Positions 54,514 through 61,497 of a stretch of 64,000 bases of DNA are shown here, in pieces (the stretch's first letter is position 1; every line of letters starts with the position of its first letter). This DNA is from Arcobacter sp. GTDB taxonomy: Bacteria; Campylobacterota; Campylobacteria; Campylobacterales; Arcobacteraceae. Under the pieces are notes generated by a model. That model searched no databases. It was not told the DNA's origin and saw nothing but the letters and a program-made list of their open reading frames with translations. The stretch spans positions 118,882 to 182,881 of the forward strand of contig PKUJ01000010.1 of the NCBI GenBank assembly GCA_002869565.1, in the 5' to 3' direction. A program made the translations under genes and the position numbers.

Positions 54514-56242
54514 GGCTAGATCCTACTGGGTTTACTTTATAAACAGCTAATTCTTTACCTTTTGTATCCACTATATGTACCGCACATGCAATACAAGGAT
54601 CAAAACTATGAACTGTTCTGATTATTTCTAAAGGCTCATCAGGATTAACAACTTTAGTTCCTACTAAAGAAGCTTCATAAGCCCCCATTCTACCTTTATA
54701 ATCTTTTGGAGCAGCATTCCAAGTTGAAGGAACAACAGCTTGATAATTTGCTACTTTTCCATCTTTGATTTTAACCCAATGTCCTAATCCACCTCTTGGA
54801 GCTTCAGCCATACCATAACCTTGAGCATCTTTTGATACTGTATCAAAATCAAACTCAGTCCAAGTAGATAAATCACCATGAGCTGCATTTGAAGCTAACT
54901 CATCACACCAGTTAATTACCTCTGTACACATCATTTCAGTTTCAATTGCTCTTGCTGCTGTTCTTCCAACTGTTGAGAATAAAACTTTTGTAGGTAGATT
55001 CCCATTTTTTAAGAAAGTCGTTACATATTTAGTGATTCGAGCATCACCTCGTGCAACCCCTACTATCATTCTTGCTAATGGTCCCACTTCCATTCTATTA
55101 TCATCATATAATGGAGATTTAATCCATGAATACTTTTTATTAGTATCTAAATATGCAATATTATTCTCTTTTTTACCAAAACCAGTATAGTTAGGATTTG
55201 TTACTCCATCATATGGATGTAAGTTTGTATTTCCTTCATACCAAGAGTGAGTTACATCTTCAGTAATCTTTGCTTGGTCTAAATCATATACTTTAGATAA
55301 ATCTTTATTTAAAACTATTCCACTAGGAAATAGTTTAGCAGCTTCATAAAAAGGTGTATCATCTAAATTAAAATCTCCATAAGACATATAATTACCTAAA
55401 CCACCACCTGTACCATCAAGTGCCTCATCTGCATACATTGTACCAGCCATATACACATCTGGTAAATAAGCTTGTTTAGTAAATTTTAATGCTTTTTGAA
55501 TAATATCTTTAAACTCTGCAACTCTTGCTGGATTTTTAATATCTTGCACACAAGTTACCCCACCAACAACAATTGATTGAGGATGGGGATTCTTACCACC
55601 AAAAATTGCTTGTGCTTTAGCTACTTCTCTTTGCAAATCCAAGGCATCTAAATAGTGTGATAAACCAATAAGGTTTTGCTCAGGAGTCAATTTATATGCT
55701 TTTGAACCCCAGTATGCATTTCCAAATACTCCAAGTCTTCCCTGTTTTACATATTTAGTTACTCTTGCTTGAACTTCAGCAAATACGTCTTCAGATGCAT
55801 TCCAAGGTCTTTGACCTGAAACTTTAGCCCACTTTTGAGCTTCAGCAACTGCAGCTTTTGGATCAGCTTCGAGTGCTTTAGTGATATCAACCCAGTCAAG
55901 TGCATGTAAATGATAAAAATGAACAATATGATCATGAATATATAAAGCACCTTGCATTAAGTTTCTAACAAGTCTTGCATTTTTTGGAATCGTTACATTA
56001 AATGCATGTTCTACTGCTTCAATACTTCTTTGGTAATGAGTACCAGTACAAACACCACAAATTCTCATAGCTAGTAATCCACAATCTCTTGGATCTCTAC
56101 CTTTTAGAATTTCTTCAATACCTCTGAACATTGTTGAAGAACTATAAGCTTCTTGGATGACATTATTATCATCAATTACAGCTTCTATTCTTAAATGTCC
56201 TTCAATTCTTGTTATTGGATCTATTACTACATGTTTACTCAT
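54506..56242 (-). CDS. hydB: [NiFe] hydrogenase large subunit HydB (copy 2)
   Basis: Catalytic subunit of the second membrane-bound hydrogenase, 578 residues. RICGVCTGTHY (Cys62, Cys65) and DPCIACAVH supply the nickel Cys. A 22-residue tail follows His556, so protease processing is expected. It overlaps hydA2 by one base. Closely related to HydB1 over its whole length but clearly diverged, so the two operons are not a recent duplication. Confidence 0.96.
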   Translation of the reverse strand: MSKHVVIDPITRIEGHLRIEAVIDDNNVIQEAYSSSTMFRGIEEILKGRDPRDCGLLAMRICGVCTGTHYQRSIEAVEHAFNVTIPKNARLVRNLMQGALYIHDHIVHFYHLHALDWVDITKALEADPKAAVAEAQKWAKVSGQRPWNASEDVFAEVQARVTKYVKQGRLGVFGNAYWGSKAYKLTPEQNLIGLSHYLDALDLQREVAKAQAIFGGKNPHPQSIVVGGVTCVQDIKNPARVAEFKDIIQKALKFTKQAYLPDVYMAGTMYADEALDGTGGGLGNYMSYGDFNLDDTPFYEAAKLFPSGIVLNKDLSKVYDLDQAKITEDVTHSWYEGNTNLHPYDGVTNPNYTGFGKKENNIAYLDTNKKYSWIKSPLYDDNRMEVGPLARMIVGVARGDARITKYVTTFLKNGNLPTKVLFSTVGRTAARAIETEMMCTEVINWCDELASNAAHGDLSTWTEFDFDTVSKDAQGYGMAEAPRGGLGHWVKIKDGKVANYQAVVPSTWNAAPKDYKGRMGAYEASLVGTKVVNPDEPLEIIRTVHSFDPCIACAVHIVDTKGKELAVYKVNPVGSSRA

Positions 56243-57483
56243 TACTCTTCTCCATCTTCACTATGTACTGTTCTTTTTCCTGCTACGGCACTTGCTACTG
56301 CATGTACACCAATACCAATTGTTGTTGCAGTTAATAATCCAAGACAAAATTCATCAACTGTTTTTTCAACTCCACCAGTTGGAGCTTTAATATTAGCATC
56401 TGACATTGGTCTTTCATAAGCATATTTATCCCAAAAATCTGGTTCAGAACAACCAATACAACCTCGACCAACTCCAATTGGCCAGTTTGCACCTTCGTTG
56501 TATCTAATAATAGAACAGTTATTAAATGTCATAGGACCTTTACATCCCATTTTATATAAACAGAAGTTATTTTTAGCCCCTTCATCACCCCACTCTTCTA
56601 CATATTCACCAGCATCAAAGTGTGCTCTTCTTTCACAATTATCATGAATTCTATAACCAAATGCAAACTTAGGTCTTAATAAAGAGTCTAATTCTGGAAT
56701 TTGTCCTGTTAAAACAAAATGTAAAACAACCCCAACCATATTTGCAGGATTTGCAGGACAGGCAGGAATATTAATTACTGGTTTCCCTTTAACTAAATCC
56801 ATAACACCAACTGCACCTGTTGGGTTTGGAGCAGCAGCAGGAATACCACCAAATGTCGCACACGAACCAACGGCAACTACAGCTGCTGCATCTTTTGAAA
56901 GTCTCATTAAATGTTCTTGGAAGGTTTCACCTGAAGCTCCAATAGTTCCATATTGACCATTCATACCAGTTGGTATTGCACCTTCTACAAAAAGTAAATA
57001 TTTGCCTTTGAAATGTTCAATTGCATCTTCAAGTTGAGCATCTGCTTGATGACCAGAAGCAGCCATAAGTGTCTCATGAAATTCTAAACTTAATACATCG
57101 AAAAGTAAATCATCTACAGTAGGTGTTGATGATCTTAAAAGTGCTTCAGAGTTTCCAGCACAGTCTTGTAATTCAATCCAAATAACAGGTACTCTGTTCA
57201 TAAGCTCTGTAGCTTCTGCTACTAAAGGAGTAAACATAGGAGGTAACATTAATGTAGCAGTTGTAGCACTTGCCCATTTCATGAAATCTCTTCTATTCAC
57301 ACCTTCACTCTCTACAACATCGATTAAATCAATATCTTTAAGAGCCGGTTGTTTCCTTAACGCTTCTAATCTACTTTTTGCTTCTTCAAAAAGTGTATTA
57401 TAATAAGCATCACCTTTATTCGTATCAACCCTTGCTGAATCTTGGGTAAAAACTTTTTTTACCATTTCCTGAGAATCAACCAT
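56242..57483 (-). CDS. hydA: [NiFe] hydrogenase small subunit HydA (copy 2), altered proximal cluster motif
   Basis: Small subunit of 413 residues with the Tat motif RRDFMK (Arg64-65) and a C-terminal hydrophobic anchor. The frame is open to an ATG at 57519, but that codon lies inside the AATGAATATTCATT palindrome; AAAGGAG stands before the ATG at 57483, so that start is used. The proximal cluster motif reads DCAGNSEA (Cys108, Asn111) instead of ECTGCSES. The remaining two Cys (GSCATFGG, PACPANPAN) are present, giving three Cys plus possibly Asn. Medial and distal motifs (DNCERRAHFDAGE, CLYKMGCKGP, NNCS, CIGCSEPDFWD) are intact. Confidence 0.95.
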   Translation of the reverse strand: MVDSQEMVKKVFTQDSARVDTNKGDAYYNTLFEEAKSRLEALRKQPALKDIDLIDVVESEGVNRRDFMKWASATTATLMLPPMFTPLVAEATELMNRVPVIWIELQDCAGNSEALLRSSTPTVDDLLFDVLSLEFHETLMAASGHQADAQLEDAIEHFKGKYLLFVEGAIPTGMNGQYGTIGASGETFQEHLMRLSKDAAAVVAVGSCATFGGIPAAAPNPTGAVGVMDLVKGKPVINIPACPANPANMVGVVLHFVLTGQIPELDSLLRPKFAFGYRIHDNCERRAHFDAGEYVEEWGDEGAKNNFCLYKMGCKGPMTFNNCSIIRYNEGANWPIGVGRGCIGCSEPDFWDKYAYERPMSDANIKAPTGGVEKTVDEFCLGLLTATTIGIGVHAVASAVAGKRTVHSEDGEE

Positions 57484-57504
57484 ATACTTCTCCTTTGTCT
57501 TTAT

Positions 57505-57522
57505 TAAATGAATATTCATTTA
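57505..57522 (-). promoter_or_regulatory. Putative TetR-family operator upstream of hydA2
   Basis: Perfect 18-base palindrome TAAATGAATATTCATTTA, the best copy of the shared motif, 21 bases before the hydA2 start. Confidence 0.65.
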
Positions 57523-57589
57523 TTAGCATCCTAAAATTAACGTTTAGTCACTTAAGCTAAACTTATATAAAACAACTAATATCAAGTGT

Positions 57590-57637
57590 AAAATAGCATT
57601 AAAATAGCATTGAAATAGTATTTATTTTATACTATTT
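57590..57637. promoter_or_regulatory. Tandem 11-base repeats and inverted repeat upstream of hydA2
   Basis: Three consecutive 11-base units (AAAATAGCATT twice, then GAAATAGTATT; 57590-57622), one per DNA turn. The third joins an inverted repeat AAATAGTAT-N7-ATACTATTT (57613-57637). It is 107-154 bases before the hydA2 start and probably binds an activator or repressor. The remainder of the 57484-57769 gap shows nothing recognisable beyond the operator at 57505. Confidence 0.45.
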
Positions 57638-57769
57638 TTAAGGAAGACTTTTTTATAGGAGTTTTAGATATTTAGGTGAATTATTTTTATTATTAACTTT
57701 CGAAATAAATTATTAATTTTAAGAAAAAATTTATTTTAAATTGTTACGAAATGATACAAATAAAATCAA

Positions 57770-59125
57770 TTAATGGGTAGTGCATACAGAACATACATCA
57801 AAACTTCGTAAAATAATCTTTGCTTTTACAATTGAATCTGTTCCAATTATTGCTTTTTGAGCAATAGATAGGTTATTTTTATTTCCAGGTCCTAAATTCC
57901 AAACGGTTGGAGTAATTACATTATATTTTTCTATTTTCCCTTGCTTTATTGATATATCATGTAAAAGAGAGCCTCTACATGCTTCTACAACTGCTGTTGC
58001 ACCAGCGTTATCAATGTCATTCATTGATATTTTAGGTTTAATAAAAGACTCTTCGCTAATATCTATTTGCTTAATTAAGTTTTTGGTCGAGTACAGAAGA
58101 TGTGCCAACTCATCCATTCTAGCTATAACTCTTGTCAAAACGGAATCATCGTAAGTTTTGTGTAGACTATTTACAAAACCTCTACTTTTTACAATAACTC
58201 TTGATAAAGGTCCTGTTTCATAAAAATTATCTGCATAACTTACATTTTTTGCCCAACCAAATGCCTCTTTACTCTCTTTTGATTCATCTACATTATACGT
58301 ATATTGAGTATCTTCACTAATTGAATTTAAATCTAATTTATGGGTTAATCTCTTGTTGCTTTTTCCACTATTAAATAAATGTGATTTACCTAGGACTATA
58401 TGTCTATTGTAACTTTTCCCAATTTTGTCTAAATTATTTTCAAAAGAAAGATCAATAAAATCTTTAAAATCACCTCTAATATTCTCTAGGTCGTTTAAAC
58501 TTGAATATGATAAATACTCTTCGAAATCTCCGCCTATAAAATCTTTTTCAAAAAAACTTATTGTATTATCTAGATAATTTTGCATTGTAGTTAAATCCAA
58601 AAGAGTTGGGTCCGAAACTACTCCTCCCGGAATCATATATGAAGTATGAGGCCATTGTCCACCAATTATTGCTAAGGCTTTAATTGTTTCACTAGCAACA
58701 CTTGATGACTTTAGCCATTTATCTCCTTTTAAAGGTGAATATTGGGAATAGTCATTTTTTGATAAACTAACAATATCAGGCATAATAAACATATAAAACC
58801 ATTTAATATGAGAATCAATTATCTCAATATTTAAACCAATTTCCCTTAAAAGTTTTGCTTTATTTGTAATACTTAATTCTTCACCTATATTTTTATATAT
58901 ATTTTCTAAGGCTTCTACTGTTGTTTTTAAGTGAGCTTGTCCACAAATTCCACATATTCTTGGCGTATAAATAAGTGCATCTAAAGGAGATTTTCCTTGT
59001 AACATAAATTCAAAACCTCTAAAGTTTAAAAATTCTATTCTTGCATCATCAATAATGCCATTCTTCCAAGAACAAACTAACTTCGCTTCACCTTCAATTC
59101 TCTCAACAATATCAACAGTTTTCAT
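57770..59125 (-). CDS. Cytoplasmic-type [NiFe] hydrogenase large subunit without C-terminal tail
   Basis: Large subunit of 451 residues, far shorter than HydB1/B2. It has TPRICGICGQAH (Cys58, Cys61, His65) and ends DVCSVCTTH (Cys445, Cys448, His451), with Val in place of the usual Pro. The stop codon follows directly after the His that normally precedes the cleaved tail, so no protease step is needed. This is known from H2-sensing and some other group 2-type enzymes. No protease or cytochrome gene accompanies it. The small-subunit gene lies beyond a gene on the opposite strand. Subgroup cannot be fixed by eye; uptake (group 2) or sensory functions are both possible. Confidence 0.88.
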   Translation of the reverse strand: MKTVDIVERIEGEAKLVCSWKNGIIDDARIEFLNFRGFEFMLQGKSPLDALIYTPRICGICGQAHLKTTVEALENIYKNIGEELSITNKAKLLREIGLNIEIIDSHIKWFYMFIMPDIVSLSKNDYSQYSPLKGDKWLKSSSVASETIKALAIIGGQWPHTSYMIPGGVVSDPTLLDLTTMQNYLDNTISFFEKDFIGGDFEEYLSYSSLNDLENIRGDFKDFIDLSFENNLDKIGKSYNRHIVLGKSHLFNSGKSNKRLTHKLDLNSISEDTQYTYNVDESKESKEAFGWAKNVSYADNFYETGPLSRVIVKSRGFVNSLHKTYDDSVLTRVIARMDELAHLLYSTKNLIKQIDISEESFIKPKISMNDIDNAGATAVVEACRGSLLHDISIKQGKIEKYNVITPTVWNLGPGNKNNLSIAQKAIIGTDSIVKAKIILRSFDVCSVCTTH

Positions 59126-59234
59126 ATATACCTTTCAATTAATCGCTGATTCTAGCATATTTTCAATAACAGCACTATTTCAACTTAGTGTAATATTTAA
59201 GATTATAATCAAACTATTACAATATAATTGTGGT

Positions 59235-59885
59235 ATGAAAATACTATTAATAACACTATTTACGATAAATCTTTTATTTTCCTCTACACTAAAGGATTTA
59301 AATATAACAGATGAAGATTTTTTAAATATACTTCATTCTCCAAAAAAAAATATCATCCTGGATAGAATAAATGAATTAATTCTTTTAAAAAGATCTCTTC
59401 AAGATATTGATGATGACATTACTAAATTAAATTCAGTAAATGATTACTTTAATGAATACAAATTTGAAAGCGATTTAAAAGTCTATAGAAAAAATGATTA
59501 CTGGGCAACAAGAAAAGAGTTTATGTTCAAAGGTAGTGGAGATTGTGAAGACTTTGTAATTGCTAAATATTTTACACTTTTAGAAACAGGTATTGATGAA
59601 AATAAATTATCACTTTTATATAATATACGAAAAAATGATTATCATTTAGTACTTTCATATCAAGAAAACCAATTTTCAGATCTTTTAATTTTAGATAATA
59701 TCGAGAGAAAAATTATGCCACTTACTCAAAGAAATGATATTTTAGTTTTATACACTCTTAAAACTATCGACTTAAATGCAGAGATTGATTTAATGAGCGA
59801 TTTACAAAATCTTAGTAATTATAAATGGACAAAAATTTATTTAAAATCTAAAAATAGAAAGAAAATGCAACTTCTAATCAATTAG
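59235..59885 (+). CDS. LapG-like transglutaminase-family cysteine protease (BTLCP)
   Basis: Periplasmic protease of 216 residues. A signal peptide (about 1-17) precedes the conserved region. The catalytic Cys lies in GSGDCEDFVIAKYF (Cys104), with His137 in NDYHLVLSY and Asp154 in LILDN completing the triad. KNDYWATRKEF before it is also typical of the family, which includes LapG, the enzyme that cuts surface adhesins under c-di-GMP control. The frame is open upstream, but ATG 59235 is the first that gives a signal peptide. It sits on the opposite strand between the two subunit genes of the third hydrogenase and overlaps the small-subunit 3' end by 12 bases. No LapD is in the window. Confidence 0.85.
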   Translation: MKILLITLFTINLLFSSTLKDLNITDEDFLNILHSPKKNIILDRINELILLKRSLQDIDDDITKLNSVNDYFNEYKFESDLKVYRKNDYWATRKEFMFKGSGDCEDFVIAKYFTLLETGIDENKLSLLYNIRKNDYHLVLSYQENQFSDLLILDNIERKIMPLTQRNDILVLYTLKTIDLNAEIDLMSDLQNLSNYKWTKIYLKSKNRKKMQLLIN

Positions 59886-60776
59886 TTTTTTATGAAGTCT
59901 TTCTATTTTAAATGTTTTTGCAATTCCTGTTAAAGATAGATAAGCTCTTTTGTGAATACCTAAAGGAACTTCATCTGGAATTCCAATATTTTTCTTAGTT
60001 TCGAGCATATTATCCCTTGGAAAATCTGCTTCTGTACAACCAATACAAGGCATCCCTACTCTTGTTTTTGTATTTACATCATTCCAAAGAATTCTATTAC
60101 AATTTGAATGAGTCATTGGACCACGACATCCTTGATTATAAAAAAGGCAACCCTCTTTTAATCCAAAATTATCTGTCTCAACCTTCCACTAAAAATATTC
60201 GTTTCTCGTACATCCATGGTGAGCTAATCCATAATACAACTCTTTAGGACGACCAACTTCATCTAATGCAATTTTTCCATAATCTTTAAGAGTAAAAAGT
60301 GTTTGAAGTATCCATTCTGGATGAACAGGACATCCTGTAAGATTGATTATAGGATGTTTTAAAAAATATAAATTATCAATATCTAAAGATTGATTTATCC
60401 CTTTTATATCAGAATTTTCTTCAAACTTTTTATGCATTCCACCATATGAAGCACAAGAACCAACTGCAATCATAAATTTTGTTTTTTTTATAAGTTTATT
60501 TAATAAATTATAAGTAGTATCATCAGATATTGAAAAAAACTTTTTATTTGAAGATATTGCCCCTTCAACTAGAAGATAATCAAATTTAATATTTGAATCA
60601 AGAATTTCATTTAAAGTAATATCAATAGTTAAAGAAGGATGATAAATTAAATCAAAACTATCTAAAAATAGTCTCATTCTATTATCATTTGCACTTAAAA
60701 AAGAATGAGTATTACCATTACAAGTTATGGATTGAAACCATAACACTTTTGGTTTTATTTTCTTATCAATCCTCAT
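59874..60776 (-). pseudogene. Cytoplasmic-type [NiFe] hydrogenase small subunit interrupted by an amber codon
   Basis: Reading straight through one TAG at 60189-60191 (codon 196) gives a complete 299-residue small subunit in a single frame. No Tat signal. The proximal motif is TCNGNTHS (Cys19, Asn22 where Cys is usual), with AVGSCASYGG and LTGCPVHPEW. After HHGCTRNEYF the stop occurs, then WKVETDNFGLKEGCLFYNQ, GCRGPMTHSNC and MPCIGCTEADFP restore the remaining cluster ligands. Absence of any shift or other damage means the mutation is recent, or a base error in the sequence, or that the codon is read. The start overlaps tetR by 11 bases. Confidence 0.85.
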
Positions 60777-61356
60777 ACTTTAAAGCTCTATAGATATTTT
60801 CTGCAACTGCATCTGAATATTCTACAACATCTTTTTCAAGCACTTTTTCACCACTTAGAAAAGCAAAACCACCAAGTGCTCCCATTATCATTGCAAAAGC
60901 AGGGAAAAAGTCTTGTTGTCTAAACTCTTTTTTTGAAGCTCCATCATCAAGTAAAATCATAACTTCTGTTACAAATTCACTAACACATAAGAAACCTTCA
61001 CAACCTTCTTGAAAGACCTCTCTATTTGAAAGATAAACTCTTAAAAAATATTCGATTACCTCTGGAGATTTTTTTACACTTTGCATATAAGCTTTTGTAA
61101 AAATAAAAATCTTTTCTTTTGAAGATATATCCATTTGATTAATTTTTTGAAGTTCTATTGCTAAAACATTTGTAGAGTATTTAATAGCATACTTGGCTAA
61201 CTCTTCTTTGGACTTAAAATAGTTATACATATTACCAACACTCATCTTCATTGACTTTGCAATATCGGGAATTGTTGTATTATAAAAACCATTTTTTGAG
61301 AATAATTTTAAAGAATTTTCAATTATTGAATTCTTTTTTTGTTCTTTTACTGACAA
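60766..61356 (-). CDS. TetR/AcrR-family transcriptional regulator, candidate hydrogenase regulator
   Basis: Regulator of 196 residues. The N-terminal DNA-binding domain (about 8-55) reads NSLKLFSKNGFYNTTIPDIAK then MSVGNMYNYFKSKEELAKYA, the TetR helix-turn-helix. The C-terminal ligand domain (60-190) is helical with Cys in EGCEGFLCVSEF, conceivably redox-sensitive. It is cotranscribed with the third hydrogenase small subunit, overlapping it by 11 bases. A copy of the hydrogenase-promoter palindrome lies 62 bases before its start, so autoregulation and control of hyd and hyp genes is plausible. Not experimentally known to me. Confidence 0.88.
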   Translation of the reverse strand: MSVKEQKKNSIIENSLKLFSKNGFYNTTIPDIAKSMKMSVGNMYNYFKSKEELAKYAIKYSTNVLAIELQKINQMDISSKEKIFIFTKAYMQSVKKSPEVIEYFLRVYLSNREVFQEGCEGFLCVSEFVTEVMILLDDGASKKEFRQQDFFPAFAMIMGALGGFAFLSGEKVLEKDVVEYSDAVAENIYRALKYED

Positions 61357-61418
61357 GATTAATCCTTAATTCTTGGATTTTTAAATTAAGTAAATTATAG
61401 TATTATAAATGTTAATTA

Positions 61419-61434
61419 TAAATGAATGTTCAGA
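61419..61434 (-). promoter_or_regulatory. Putative operator upstream of the tetR gene
   Basis: The plus strand reads AAATGAATGTTCAGAT. It matches the AATGAATATTCATT core at 11 of 14 positions and includes TGAATGTTCA, a 10-base palindrome with one mismatch. Confidence 0.45.
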
Positions 61435-61462
61435 TGTGTTGAAAGTTTTATTTAAAAAAATA

Positions 61463-61490
61463 AAAACTCAAGCAAAATTGCTTGAGTTTT
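61463..61490 (-). terminator. Terminator of acnB
   Basis: Perfect 12-bp stem AAAACTCAAGCA / TGCTTGAGTTTT (61463-61474 with 61479-61490) and a 4-base loop, 7 bases after the acnB stop. A run of A/T on the tetR side gives T-rich RNA on the minus strand. Confidence 0.85.
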
Positions 61491-61497
61491 ATATCTA

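Noticed and set aside
57484..57519. Longer hydA2 with start at 57519
   Set aside because: The extra 12 codons cover the operator palindrome, and AAAGGAG stands before the ATG at 57483.
59055..59234. N-terminal 60-codon extension of the LapG-like gene
   Set aside because: It runs into the start of the divergent large-subunit gene, lacks a ribosome site and would bury the signal peptide that begins at 59235.
60189..60191. Amber codon as pyrrolysine or programmed readthrough
   Set aside because: No supporting genes or stop-codon context are visible in the window, and the position corresponds to an ordinary residue; a nonsense change is simpler.
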